64,000 nt of DNA from Glycine soja (Eukaryota > Streptophyta > Magnoliopsida > Fabales > Fabaceae). How positions within the stretch are numbered: position 1 is the first letter of the stretch; each line of letters opens with the position of its first letter. Of the stretch, positions 25,101 to 37,871 are shown piece by piece. Under the pieces are notes generated by a model. It was not told where the DNA came from. It did not search any database and saw only the letters and a program-made list of their open reading frames with translations. Position numbers and translations under genes: made by a program. Location: the NCBI RefSeq assembly GCF_004193775.1, contig NC_041010.1:496001-560000 (forward strand), read 5' to 3'.

Positions 25101-25858
25101 TGCTTTAAAGGGTTTTTGACTTCTTTGCCAAAACTCTCTTTCTTACTATGGAACATATATAACTTATCAACATAGTGATTATATTTTAGTAGAAAGAAAC
25201 AAAAAACAAGTCCACAGTACACATGCCATACAACTCAGATCCGAACTTGCCAAAGAAAGGGAGTGTGCAGAAACTAATTAATTAAGCATCGATCGTTTTC
25301 AACCACTGAGTAAAAACCTGTCTACCTTTTTTTACACAAAGACGGGGTGTTGGGGGTGTGCATATACACATCACACAAGAGGAGTTAAAATTAAGCTTTT
25401 TCTTCTTTTGCTTTTCTAACCTTCTGACAATTGACGTAAGCTGCCAAGAGACGGTGATAGTGAGGATGAGCCATGATCTTGGCCTTGACAGCAGAAGAGG
25501 AGGAGGAGGAGGAGCTTCCATTGTTGTTGTTGTTGCCGTGGTGATGGTGGTGGTGGTCACTCTCCATGAAATAGTACCCTAACCCAGTGTTGTTGTTGTT
25601 ATCATCATCATCAGTTTTGTTGTTGTTGTGATTATTGTGGAGCATGATAGAAGGAGTTCCAGTACTGTTACTGCAGTTGGGAATGAAGAGACAGTTTGTG
25701 TTTACATTATTATTATTACTAGGATTTATTGGATGATGACCAGCGTGATGGGAAGTCACCAAAGGCATCATCGTCATTGGGCATAGCCCACCACTGTTGT
25801 TTTCTCCAAAAGCCAACAGATAAGAAGTGCCATTAGAGCTACTACTACCACCCTCCAT
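19101..25858 (-). CDS. SBH1: Class I KNOX homeobox transcription factor, SHOOT MERISTEMLESS-type (SBH1)
   Basis: Encodes 379 residues in four exons: 25858-25421, 25001-24746, 20390-20149 and 19304-19101. It begins [20 protein letters not shown] and ends [12 protein letters not shown]. Domains are KNOX1 (about 122-165, [20 protein letters not shown]), KNOX2 (about 180-228, [16 protein letters not shown]), ELK (about 259-280) and a TALE homeodomain (about 281-343, with the three-residue loop PYP and helix 3 [10 protein letters not shown]). The N-terminus carries Asn, His, Asp and Ser runs. The last intron splits the homeodomain right after PYPS, as is usual for KNOX genes. Class I KNOX proteins are nuclear and maintain the shoot meristem with BELL partners. 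The length, N-terminus and C-terminus match my memory of soybean SBH1. Intron 2 is long (20391-24745), often a site of KNOX regulation. A (GT)14 repeat lies 19-46 nt upstream of the ATG. Confidence 0.95.
19557..19705. mobile_element. Small MITE-like element in SBH1 intron 3
   Basis: The left end reads GGCCGTGTTTGTTTCGAAGA. The right end (..CTAAACCAAACACATTC) is, in reverse complement, GAATGTGTTTGGTTTAG. The terminal stretches pair imperfectly over about 40 bp, including GAGAGAAAT. This is a non-coding element of about 150 bp. Family (hAT- or Tourist-like) and target-site duplication are not resolved. Confidence 0.5.
20391..24745 (-). other. Large intron 2 of SBH1
   Basis: About 4.35 kb without a supported exon. 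It contains small direct repeats ('gaatagcttatacct' near 21309 and 21339; 'acgaaacgatgcatatac' near 22266 and 22308). It also has AT-rich segments and a short open frame on the minus strand at 23817-24050 that I do not recognise. Long introns of class I KNOX genes commonly hold conserved regulatory blocks. None can be named from this sequence alone. Confidence 0.6.
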
Positions 25859-25876
25859 AGCTTTTGCTTGTCAACA

Positions 25877-25904
25877 ACACACACACACACACACACACAC
25901 ACAC
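25877..25904. repeat. (AC)14 microsatellite in the SBH1 5' leader
   Basis: Fourteen AC units on the plus strand, read as GT in the SBH1 transcript, 19-46 nt upstream of the ATG at 25858. It is part of the mRNA leader if transcription starts further upstream, as expected. Confidence 0.93.
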
Positions 25905-27873
25905 ATTCACTGTCTTATCCTTTTTGCCCTACCACCACCCTTGTGTAGAATACTCACTAGCTAACCTTACAACAAACCAAACAAAAACAAACACGACACA
26001 CAATTCTCTTATTCTCTCTCTCAATTTTATTATGAGGGCTCTCCCGGGTTTTATGGTAAAAGAGTATCAGGCTTTTTACAGAAAATCCTAAATAGTGATA
26101 GTGGTGGCTATAGTCAGTTACATGAAGTAAGTAGTAAGTGGTAATAGAGGGTTTGGTTTTCTCACTTGGCTTTTCTGGGAAAGCCTGCACAGGGTTTTTA
26201 GGTTAATCTTTCTTTCTTTCTTTCCATGCCACTAAGTATGATTCTAGTGGTTACACGGTTACACCTGTGAGTGAGAGGACACAGCAGAACGCACGCGGGG
26301 CACACTGAGAAAACGATGAGTTAGTGGTAGCGAACAAGAGAAGGGGGGCGAGGGTTCATGTAAGGCACTGCTACAAACAAAGGCTTTTACCTTCCCAATG
26401 AAAACTCTCCCTCTCGTTTCCTGCACTGCCACTGATACGCTGTCATTCCTGGCATAAACACAAGAGAGAGAAGGAACGATCGATCAAATCGAGGAAGAGA
26501 AAACAAGTTACCTACTACTGACCATGAATGGAGAAAGAAGAGATAGATAGATATATAGGTTTATGTTTATGTTTATGGGGCACGGAATCAAAATCTCTCT
26601 CTACACTTTGATGGCAATCCCTCCACTCATTTAATATTCTCACCCTATTTGTCCTCTTCTCACCACAGTGATTCAAAAATTCTCTAGTCCCACAAACAAG
26701 TACCAACATTTAACAGAACATTAGGTATTTTATTTATCAAACCTAAATAATTGGTTCTTGCTGTTAGCTCCAAAATAGAAGTACTTTGTGTTTTAACATA
26801 AGCTGGAGTAATTCATTATTAATTCTTGCATAAACATGAATATTACTCTATGATGATGATGCTTCCTTCTCTCTCTACTATGTAGTGGTAGTTGCTATGG
26901 TAGCATATAGTATATGATCTAATCTAATACGTACGATATAGTAGAATATAATTAACCATGGAAAAAGCGCGCCTGCAGGTGAGTAAATAAAGCTGGTAAA
27001 GTTTGTGGGACAGTCCGAATGTCTCTTCCTCTCAGCAATCCCTTTTTTTCTCGATCTATTTAATTCCAGCACCATAGGTTATATTATATCTCTCTCGTCC
27101 ATAATATATAATAATTAATAAAGAGGCCTAGAGTAGCATCACTTCCCGTAAAATACCTTAGTGAAAGGCACCTCCATCAGGTTACGTACACATTGTCGCT
27201 TCCCATTGTCCCCCTCTCCCGGTTATACTCTTCTTTTTTTCTTGAGACTAGTCAGAGTACACTTCAATTTGAAATATAATTTGTTTTCTATTAAAATGCC
27301 AGTAAGGTATGATGTCATTTTAATAACAAATCATTAATTCAGATGATAGTAGTATATATATTTCATTTTTCTATTACAGTTTCCGATAAATATTTTTAAC
27401 TTAAATATGATAACAGCTCCATAATGATCATATTTATTGTGTTAGACTAAGTAAAAATTTACTGTGGGTAATAATTAATCAGATTATAAATGTTTAATAA
27501 CTTATGGTAGGTATATACGTTGATAGTGTATGAAACTGTTTGTACATGGATTGACTGATACTTTTTTATTTGGAATGCAGGATTGATTGATACTTGAAAC
27601 GTACGTAGGCTTAGTTCTTGAAAGTTCTACTAATAAGTACTAGTATTTGAGGTAGCAATAGCAACATATCGGTGATAATAATGACAACACAATTAAATTG
27701 CATTTGCAGGGCAGGGAGCTATTTACTAAGTGTAGTGTAGTGAGCAGGTGAAGGTCTAGGAATCTCCACAGTCTATCTCGCCGTGAAATGACCAGTGACC
27801 ACCTCAGGCTGCTCTGCAGCTAAGTTTTATGTTTCTCTACCGATTTCTGCATCTTTATTCTTATTGTATCCAT
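25905..27873 (-). promoter_or_regulatory. Upstream (5' leader and promoter) region of SBH1
   Basis: There is no open reading frame with recognisable content between the SBH1 start and the hAT element. The region holds pyrimidine-rich stretches, short CTTT repeats (about 26205-26224) and a GATA-like run (26545-26560). The role as promoter is inferred from position only. I cannot place the transcription start or a TATA box reliably. Confidence 0.5.
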
Positions 27874-30426
27874 TAGGGATGGCAAAGCGGGTTAGTCCGT
27901 GAACTCGCGAATTGGCCCGTCATTTAATAAAAAAAATTCAACAAAATAATAAACTTTTAATTAATAGCCTAATACCTAACACAAAATAGTATTCAATAAA
28001 ATAAAATAAAAACTTTCAGCAAAATAACATACTTTTAGCTAATAACAAACTTTCAGCAAAAAATAAATAAATAAAATTAGTCTTCAAATCTTAATCAAAA
28101 AAAATATTTAAACCACAAAAAATAATAATAGTCATCAATAATAATTAATAATAAGTTTACCATGATCCAAGTACCAATACCAAGCAACCAAATCACAACA
28201 CAAAGTCATAAATTAGTCTTAAAATCTTAAACAATACAAAGTCATTAAACATAAACCAAATTAAAAGTCTAAATCATAATAAAAGTACAAGTCAAATAAT
28301 CAATTATCATCTAACTTATCAAGAACATTAGATGCAGTCTTCGAAGAACTTCTCTCCACTTTTGCATCTTTGTGAGCTCCCCCCTCATCATCTTCATAAC
28401 ATTAACAATGAAAATCAATTGAAAGTAAGAATACTAACATGTATGAAGTTGTATCAATATAAAAAAATAATTACAATTAGATCAAATGAATTATCATCAA
28501 CAAAGTCGTGTTGTCAACTAGAAGTACAAATAATTGCTTCCACATTTTTAGGCAAAAGATGGTTCTTATACTTGTTAAGAACCAATGCTAAATGAAGATT
28601 CAAAAGCAACTCTACCAGTAGGAATGCTCAACAAGTCCCTAGCCATTACATAAAGATTTGGAAAACATTGGCTATTACTCTTCCACCATTGGAATATATC
28701 CATGTGCTCAGTAAAATCAAAATCTAATGATGGTTCATCCAAATATGTATCAAGTTGACTCCTTCCGGTTTTATTAGCAACTTGAAGCTTGCACAATTTT
28801 AATTCCTAAAATGATAAGGAAAAAAAGGTTTGAAACATATATAATAGAAAAGAATAAAAAGTAATTGAATTAAAATGACGTCTGAAAATAAAATAAGCAA
28901 CTTACATAAAAAAAAAGGCTTGGTTTGGAAGAAGTAGTTGATGAAATTTGATTATGCTTACACTTTTTAACATTTGAAGCACAACTTTTGCTAGAATATT
29001 AGGAGAAAAACATGTACAACTTGCTCTTTATTTTCTCCAATTTTATTTCCCAAGTAAGTGGATCTTTTCATAACAATAACCCAATGTTTCCAACTTAATC
29101 CTTAAATGCAAGCACAACAATTTATTAATCCCAATACTTATCAAATTTCTCCATCATTAGTTAGTCATATCCTTAATAACTTCATCCTCGTGATTCATAC
29201 AACCAATCAAAAGGCATTGAATTTTTCAAACTTGTAAAAAATACAAGTTGGAAGTAGGATAACTTGTGCCAGAAATTAAGGTTGTAATATCATAAAATGA
29301 CAACAAGAATATGCAAATTTTTTATGCTTTTTTCCACTTTTTCTCCAAAGGGAAATACTTGTAATTTTAATTAACCAAGTGTAAACTTCCCAAAATACAC
29401 TGATATTTAAGAGCACTTTTAAGCATCAAATAAGTTGAGTTTCATCTTGTAGGAACATTAAGACATGACCCACTTAATGCATCAATGTCACCAAACTTTT
29501 GAAGACATTGTTTGAATTTCATCATTCTACTCTTAGAACCCCTCACATATTTAATGCTCACTCTAATTTGATCCAAGGCGTCATCAAGTACCTTTAATCC
29601 TTCTTGAACAATCAAATTTAAAACGAGAGCACAACAACACACATGGAAGAATTCACCATCAGATATCAATCCATTTTTGCAAACCAAGTTGATTTTTTAA
29701 AGTATCTTGCATAACATCATTAGCATAAGCATTATCCAAAGTGATTGAAAAAACCTTTTCTCTATTCCTTAATCATGCAAAAATTCATTAATTTTCTTAA
29801 ACAACTCAAAACCATTGTGAGGGGGAGGCATATGACGAAAGTTAAGAATCTTGTCATTTAACTTCCAATTTAGGTCAGCAAAATGGGTAATCAAAGTTAT
29901 GAAACCCTCAGTATTAATAGATATCCATAAATCAGAAGTTAAACATATCCTGCCAAAAATAGCACACAACAATTTTTTAATGATGGTTTTCTCCCTCTCA
30001 CATATTCTCAACATATTAGCCTTAGAAATATTTCTAGAAATTGGAATTACTTCAAAACACAAATAACTTATCAAAGTCCGAAACTCTGGATGCTCAACAA
30101 AAATGAAGGGCAAATTACACTTAATCATTAGATTATGCAACAATTTGTGTGCCACCATTTGATCTATCTTCTTGGCCTTCAACTTCCTTTGCATGTCTAA
30201 AATCATTTGACTCACATCTTCATATTTGTTTTTTTCACATCTCACAATATGACGATTTAAATGAGAAGTCCCATATTGTTCCCCATCTCGCCTCTAGCCC
30301 GGTGGGTTTGCGGGTTAGGTGGAGAAAACCATGACGGGCTAATGAGTTGGATTTTCTACACTCCCAGTCAAATTAATAATTAGCTAACGGGTGAACCATT
30401 TAATCCGACCTACTTTGTTATCTCTA
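27874..30426 (-). mobile_element. Decayed hAT-superfamily DNA transposon with both ends present
   Basis: The left end TAGGGATGGCAAAGCGGGTT matches the inverted right end TAGAGATAACAAAGTAGGTC, with most differences being G-to-A or C-to-T transitions. The flanks GTATCCAT (27866-27873) and GTACCCAG (30427-30434) agree at 6 of 8 positions, fitting the 8-bp target-site duplication of hAT elements. Subterminal GC-rich motifs ('gggttagtccgtgaactcgcg', 'cccggtgggtttgcgggtta' regions) are present. The interior carries fragments of a hAT transposase on the minus strand. Total length is about 2553 bp. Confidence 0.85.
28575..30245 (-). pseudogene. hAT transposase (RICESLEEPER/DAYSLEEPER-like) pseudogene
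   Basis: Minus-strand fragments in collinear order match plant hAT transposases. At 30245-29769: HKLLHNLMIKCNLPFIFVEH, then RICLTSDLWISINTEGFITL and THFADLNWKLND. At 29687-29442: ISDGEFFHVCCCALVLNLIV, then LDQIRVSIKYVRGSKSRM and NVPTR. At 28796-28575: the C-terminal dimerisation domain with LDTYLDEPSL, FQWWKSNSQCFPNLYVMARD and LLSIPTGRVAFESSFSIG. Frameshifts and stops separate the pieces, and the middle part (about 28800-29440) is degraded. It is not functional. Confidence 0.85.
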
Positions 30427-33400
30427 GTACCCAGTAACCACATTTCAAATCTCGATAACCTTTAGTCAAATAATTATTTTTTTTTATGAGCATACTACTA
30501 GTAATATATAATTTTAAAAGTATAAAGTTGAAAAACAAATGATGAAAGTTATTATGATAAAGGATTCCCGAATTGTAATTATTTTTTTAACAGTAAATAA
30601 CTATTTCCCTTAATTTTAAGTTAATATTTTTAGATTAAATTTTTAATGATTTCAATTTCATCTTACATTTTTTTTCTTAAGAAATCTTGCATATTAGTTA
30701 GTATACTATCGTAATTATTTTACATTTCAGGACCTTAAAAAAATTACATGACAAATCAAAATTACATGTTGCGGATATATATTTAACAAAAAAAATCACC
30801 AAAATACATATTTTTACATTAGCTTCTTTTTTTATCCGAATCTAGTCAAATAAATAAAATTATATCGAGAATAAATATATATATTTTTTATCAAATATAT
30901 AACTTTATAAGGATGTACTAATAACGTGGAGGTTTTTCATATGTATTGTCTACTAATCATAAATTATATATGTATAATAGGATTATTAACTTTTCTAACC
31001 GTTATTTTAAAAAGCTACATCTATATTATGTTTTAAATTAGTATATAATATAATAATTTTATATCAACTGTATATTAAAATTATATAATCTTTACATGTT
31101 CCATTTACGGATTTTTTTTACCCAAATTATATAAAATTACATTTTTCATGTTTCTTCTTACCTGTATATTTTTGGTTTTTTTTATTCAACTAAAATTGCA
31201 CCAATGTCATTGCCTCTTGACGTTTTTAATAAATGAGTTAGGTGAAGCCATAAGTTCTTAGGTCGTTTAACTTATTTTCACTCCTATGTGGGTGTAAGTT
31301 GATAACGATCAATCGGTGAATTTGATCAATCCAACTATAGTTGAACAAGTTGAATTAGATCATCAAGTTCATTTGGGTTCAATTTAACTTTATCTAAATA
31401 TAATTGAGATAGATGTCGACTAAAAGAAAGGATAGAAGCAAAATAAAATTGAATTAAATCATTCTAATTCTATCAGTTTATATGTACGTTATAACTCAAA
31501 GAAAGGATAGAAGCAAAATAAAATTGTGACAGTGGGCTTAGCTAATTCTTAATTGGATGCCTACATTCAAAAGGAATGTGAACTATAAATCTATAATACA
31601 TAGCCCAATATCAACAAAATGTTAAGTATGACAGTAAAATTAATCTCTTCAGCAATAATTGTCAATTGATATTCAATATACCGATAATTATTGTGGCCAG
31701 CAGAGACAATAATATAAGTAGTTAATCAATGATTTATATTTCAATACATTTATGATTTGTTATGTATATACACATAATATAAGTAGTTAACTTCTTCTTT
31801 TTTAGTAAGATTTAAGATTAATTATTTTATTTTATAAAATGAGTTACTTATTTTAGAGAAGTCAGATGGTCTTGTTTTTAGAAGGAAAACATTAATTAAA
31901 CTTTAAATAAAGTCTACTTTCGTGTTTATTGTTCTATTTTTGTATAAGTTAATTAGAATTTTCATTTTCCTATAATTTAAATTTATAATTTTAATCTTTT
32001 ATTTTTAAATTAGGACATTTATTTTTCCTATTTAAATAACATTACTAAATTCAATATATAATGGTCGAGTTGATGAGTCAAATTAATAAATAATACAATA
32101 ATTACACGCGTGAGCTCATCTTCATTATGGAATTAACTGATAAGGGAGACAGGCAAATTAAGTGCCCACGAGGAAGAGAGAAAGAGAGTCCCCGGAGGAG
32201 AATGGGGAAGAACCCAACTGTGTGAATGTCAACACTTCACCATTTGAGACTTGAGGTAGAGAGTAGAGACAATTAATACTTTGCCTTGCCCTTCACAGTT
32301 CACCCCTTCACGATCAATCCAATCAGTGGATCCTAAATCTCCCTGACTAGATTTCGTACAGGATGGATAATTAATGAATATTTCTTCATTTATTAACATC
32401 ACTTTTATTATTTAATTATTTTCATTTTTATATACATACTAGTATATTTTATAAAAAAAATAGTTTTTCATATGGCACATAAAAATTTGAATAATACATT
32501 AGTAATAACTAATTGTACCCAAAAAATGTCAATAAACAACAACTTTGTTTTTAATAATAATATGTGCATTTTACATTTTATACTGTTGTTTTTACAGAGC
32601 TATAATAGCGTATACAAAAAAGAAATAGATGTAAAAACTTGCATTAATAAGAAAGATTTTACATGCTGACAACTTGGGGGAGACGAATGATGAAGTTCCC
32701 ATATCTCTGGCATATATGTCTAGACGTACACTACAGGCAGAAGAGAGAAAAAGGAAGCAGAAGAGTATTGGTCAAAAATAAATAGATGGTCCATTTAGGG
32801 TTTGGCACATGGGACCTTAGGGGCATTGGTCTGTTACTGGTTAGGGTTTAGGGTTGTGAGTGTTGGAAGAGTACGCGAATCGGTCACAATGCGTAATAAG
32901 AAAAAGAGACACAAAGTTGAGAGACGTCACTGCTGCGAGGTGTGATAGTGGGGCATGGCCTTATAGCAGGGACAGCAACCCTAGGTTAGGTTTCCTTTTA
33001 TTTTATTTTTTTTCTCCATTCTCATACTTTAAGTCACGTCCATCCACAGTTTCATGATTGACATAAAACAATACTATTTTTTAATTTTATTTAATTGATT
33101 ACAAAATGAACAACAAGCCACAAGGTCGAAAATAAGAAAAGGCAAAAATAATTTTCATTTATTTATTACTAATAATCAATAATTAGTAAGTGATCAGATT
33201 CGGAACTAAAAAAATGGTTATTAGGACAAAAAAGTTTTCATCTGATAAGTAAAATTAACAATAATTAGTTTATGATTTAGTCTAATAAAAAATAAAGTAT
33301 CTCATTAAAGTAAATAAATATATTATTTTTTTATGCAAAAAACACATACAAATAAAAGAGTAATGATACATAAATTGTTATTTATTTTAAATATCTTATT

Positions 33401-34129
33401 GACATTTCTTAATTCTTTTTATCTCTCTTCTTATCATACAATAAATTTTATCATATTGATATTTTTTTCTGTTTAAATGTTAAATTGGTTTTTTAATAGT
33501 CATCAAACATTTCTTAGGGCTTAAAGTTAAACTAAGAATAAGTAAGCCAAAATGGATTATAGTAATTTACTTCTTTTTTTAAAATAAAATAATGAATGAG
33601 CTATTTGAGATATTATATTTCAACAATTCAATTGTAATTTTTCTTCAAATACATAAACATATAAAATAACATTGAAAAAATAATTTAGTAGGGCAGATAA
33701 AATTAATAACATTAATATTTTTAGTCTAACTCTAAAGACAACCGTTTTAGAGTAATATAATATTTTTAAACAATAATTTAATATTTAAGAATAACAAGTT
33801 GAATGCAATATTTAGGTCCAAGCAAAAGTATTGTGTGAACACGTCTTTGATATAAAAATTTATTAAAATCAAAATACGCAGTTTTTAGATGTAAATTCAA
33901 CTTTTAGCAAAAAGTCTTCATGATTATAAGTTTATTAAATTCAAGAGAAGAAACGGTGCCTAGTAGTGTAAAAAAGGGGATTGAATTAATGGATTGGGAT
34001 TGACCCATTTAGCTCTTTACAATATAAAAAACAAGCCTGTGTATTAGCATGAAGGGGGTCCGTGGCACTTTCATATAATGTCATGTGTCAGTTTTGTGAG
34101 TATGTTATATGATAAGATATTTTTTTTTC

Positions 34130-35420
34130 AATTTTAATCTTTAAAAATTTTGAAATTTGATTTTTAATTTGTATAAGACTTGCACCTTTTAATTTTAATC
34201 TCTAAATTATTGTAATTCTTTGATTTTTAGTCCCTAAAAATGCAAATTTTATTTCTTATTTTTTTGTCTTACTTTAGTCAATTTTTTTAAAAGAAAATTG
34301 TCTTAATTTTCCCGTTCATCATAGAAAAAAGATTCTAACTAATCCAGAATTCAATTAAGAGATAAATAAAGTCTAAGTATTAAAACGATTCAATCTTAAC
34401 TTCAACACATTAATCATTAGTGTTCAATTTTTTTTTCTTTTTTAGAATCTTTAATCTTTTCTTCATTCGCTTTCATCTCATCAATATCATCACAAAGTAT
34501 ATTGTTCAAACCATTATTAGTAATAATCGCAAAGGTGGAAGTAAACCTACCTGATCCAAACATCAATCACCCACTTGGACTCAGCCAAAATATCTTAAAC
34601 TTGTCTAACCCGTAATCTACTTAAATTGGAAGCCTACCTGGTAAAAAATAATCCAAAAAATGAAAGAGGATAAATTAGGGTCTGGTTAGTAGTTTTTAGT
34701 AGTAATTAAGCTTAAAAAAATTAAAATCAACAACCAATTCTTTACTTTTTAGTTTTTTTCCTAAGTTTTAATATCAAAATAAACTTATTTTAAAAGTTTC
34801 TTATCCTATCCACATTAGTTTAGGCATGTATTTATATGAATGTAACAACAATGATGATGACAATAATACTAGTGGTGGTGACAATGTGATGGTTGCGGTG
34901 ATGGAGGTAATGTCAGTGATGATGGTGATAGTAGTGCTTGTGGTGGTGGCGATGGTGTTAATGTTGATGATAATGATGCCAATGTTAATGACAAATCAAT
35001 GATAGTGGTGATGACAGATGAAAAGGGTCGTTGTAAAATATAGGGATAATGTGTTTTTTTTTAAAACTAAAATCCTAATTTACATTTATTTTCTTGATTT
35101 GGAAAATGAACGTTGAAGTGTTGTAAAATTGAGTTCAAAATCATTTCAACTCATTTTTTTTCTAAACACCTTTTGTTTTTTAAATTTGCATTTAAAACCA
35201 AAATTTTTGCAATCACCCCAAAGAAAGCCGAGAGTAGATAATTTAAAAAATTACTAAAGTATGACAAAAAAAAATAATTAAGGACTAAGTACTAGAATTT
35301 AAAATTTTAGAAATTAAAATCAAAGAATGACAACTTTATAAGGACTAAAATTGAATGGTCAAAATCTTTTAGGGACTAAAAATTAAATTTAAAATTTTTC
35401 TAAGGATAAAAAATAACACA
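34130..35420. repeat. Imperfect inverted repeat pair (possible non-autonomous element)
   Basis: The segment about 34130-34265 and the reverse complement of about 35275-35420 share ordered blocks such as AATTTTAATC, TTCTTTGATTTT, TTTTTAGTCCCTAAAA and TTTTTTTGTC.TACTTTAGT. About 1 kb of unique DNA lies between. Such 'TTTAGTCCCT' arms are common in legume MULE-like or fold-back elements. Boundaries and target-site duplication are not resolved. Confidence 0.45.
34845..35010. repeat. Degenerate GAT/GTG trinucleotide-rich tract
   Basis: About 165 bp dominated by GATGATG, GTGGTGG and AATGATG triplets with interruptions ('gatgatgacaataat', 'ggtggtggcgatggtg'). It lies between the two inverted AT-rich repeats. 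It is probably a decayed microsatellite; no reading frame of meaning was recognised. Confidence 0.75.
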
Positions 35421-37472
35421 AAAATATGACCATCTGGTAAATTAAAAGACTAACACAAGACACTTTCTTGTGATGTCATGTGACACAATATGAGAATGAT
35501 ATGTGACATACATGCTATGCAGTTGCCATATAGCATGATGACGTGCATTTTCGTTTGATATATCATAATCACTAAATGTATTCAATTTAACATCATGGAC
35601 TAAAAATGTTTAATATTTTCTAACAAGAGACTAAAAATTAAATTTTGAAATAATTGAGGGGTTAAAAACTTTATTTAAGCCTTTGATTCATTTTAGACAA
35701 ATATTTTATTAACAAAGACAAATGTTTAATACTTTTTGTTTTTAAACTAAATGATATTTTTTTTAGTGAATCTTTGTCTTCTCACATAAGATCTAAACAA
35801 CTAATGAGTACACAGAATCAAGGATTAATACACACGTTAAACACTAAAATCAAGTGTTATCTTTTTTAATTTTAATAAGATCCCATGATAGCCGAAATTT
35901 ATAGAGATATTTTAGAGTTTTATTAAAGAATTAAAAATCTTAATTGTGATTATTATAAAAAAATCGCTATATACAAAATTAATTTATTTTTATTTATAAA
36001 AATCAAAGACATAAAAAATTTATGATAATTTACATATTTTGTTTAATCACTGACTTAGACCTCTTCTACATACAAAGTAATGAAACACCTTTCCAATCTT
36101 TTACAACAATTTATAAAATGTAAAAAGAGAAATAGAAAGTGAAGAAAGATAAATATATGATAAAATAAAATTAATTATAAAAATTATTGTATGCATATAT
36201 TAGCTGCACACGCTTTGTTACTTTGTTCATTCACAGAACCCTTTCCCGTTCCATTGTCTTTCCATGCTATTGGTGTGGCTTCATTGGCTTCTGCTTTTGC
36301 CAACAGCGATAGTTCGCAGCAATTTCTTATTAGTTTCATTGTTTGTCTTCCCTTCTACGCTGTGTTATATGCGTTAGCTTTTATTCTTAATTCAAGAAAA
36401 CGCCACAGAATGAGTTGAAGTTTTACGATGTCAGCCTTTCATGATCTCTTCTCATTTTCTTTGCTTAAATACGAAGAAACTTTTCCATGCAGTCCATTCC
36501 ATTTTTACTTTCTTTTCTTTCTTCTTTATTTTCTTCTGTCATCTAAACAAAGAGAAGTCGTCACACTCCATTCCTTTTCTTCTCTTATTTTCATTTCAAA
36601 AAAACAAAGATAGAACTAATGTGCTACTTACGTAAGAAGGTATGCATCATGATTTATGCATAAAGAAGGAAAAAGAGACGGTTATTTCAGTTGCTTTGTC
36701 ATAATTTTTTATGAAATTATAATTTTGCTGCACTACTATAAAAAAAATGAACGTAAAATTAATACTACCTAATTAATAATGGTTATTGATATAGTTTTTT
36801 GTTTTGGAAATAATAAAATTTGCGTAATGTTTCTTAAAAAATTTTGTGTAATTAGTATGGGGCCCGTGCGTGACATGGTTAAATTACTCTGCTTTGCACC
36901 GCAAGGAAAATGACATTTACTAAGCTTTTCTTTATAGGCAAATCAATCAACAACTATTACATAGTATATACTTTTGAACGTAACAGCCAAAACATGGTTA
37001 CTAGCACTGTCATTAGAGGCTTTAAGGAGACAGGCAGCTTTTATGGGTGGTGTTATCTCAGAGCTATAGTTTAAATATGACAATAGCTAGACATCAACAT
37101 CGAAGCATAATTTGGTGATATTATTTGATTGATATTACCATCCCAAAGTTATCATTAGTGTTTACTTTTGATGCTAGTTGATATCATTGGCTTTCCTTTC
37201 CACTTTGTAAACGGTTGTGGTTGATTGAAACAAGTGAACGTTTATATTCAAGCTCAAATAAAATTAACTTATTTACTTGTGGCAAATGGAATTTAGGGAT
37301 CCAAAAAGGACTGTTTAAGCATGTGGGGTTGCTATTCCAAATAGGTGTGTGTCTAATCCTTTTTTTCACTTTTACTTCTTTTGCTGCATGATCTCCAAAA
37401 GATGGTTCTAACCCATTTTCATCCTTTTTACACATTTTTAGTTATTGTTCTACCTTTAGATGATTGTACAAT

Positions 37473-37488
37473 CCCCCCCCCCCCCCCC
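37473..37488. repeat. Poly-C tract (16 C)
   Basis: Sixteen C, one T, then further C and poly-A in intergenic DNA. Confidence 0.95.
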
Positions 37489-37871
37489 TCCCCAAAAAAA
37501 ATATATATATAATAAAAAACATCAGTACTTGAATGTATGTTATGTACTTCATTTGAAGGTTTCATTTCATATTCTAATGTCCTATCCTATGATAATTTAT
37601 ATTGAACAAAAGTGGAGGATTCAAAATATTATATGCGCCAAACAATTGCCTTTTCCGTCGTTTAGATATATCATATACTATTAATTAACAACATAATTTA
37701 TCTAAGATTAGTTTTAGGAGAATAAATTAGCAGAAAGGAGTGGTGGGTCCAAGCCACCTTTTGCAAATGCACATTATCTGTACACCACACAAGATAAGGA
37801 GAGAAGCCCCCACATGTTAGTACCTTCCTCCACCCTTGTTGACTATCTTCATATAGTTAATTTAATTTCAC

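Larger units (their letters stand above)
30427..37871. other. Long AT-rich intergenic region
   Basis: About 7.4 kb with no supported gene. A slightly more GC-rich patch occurs at 32140-32350 and again at 32690-33000, but without a convincing reading frame. The region contains a pair of inverted AT-rich repeats (34130-34265 and 35275-35420), a degenerate GAT/GTG repeat (34845-35010) and a poly-C run (37473-37488). Confidence 0.6.

Noticed and set aside
32690..33060. GC-richer patch with a 65-codon frame
   Set aside because: No start or splice context, no recognisable protein; not called as a gene.
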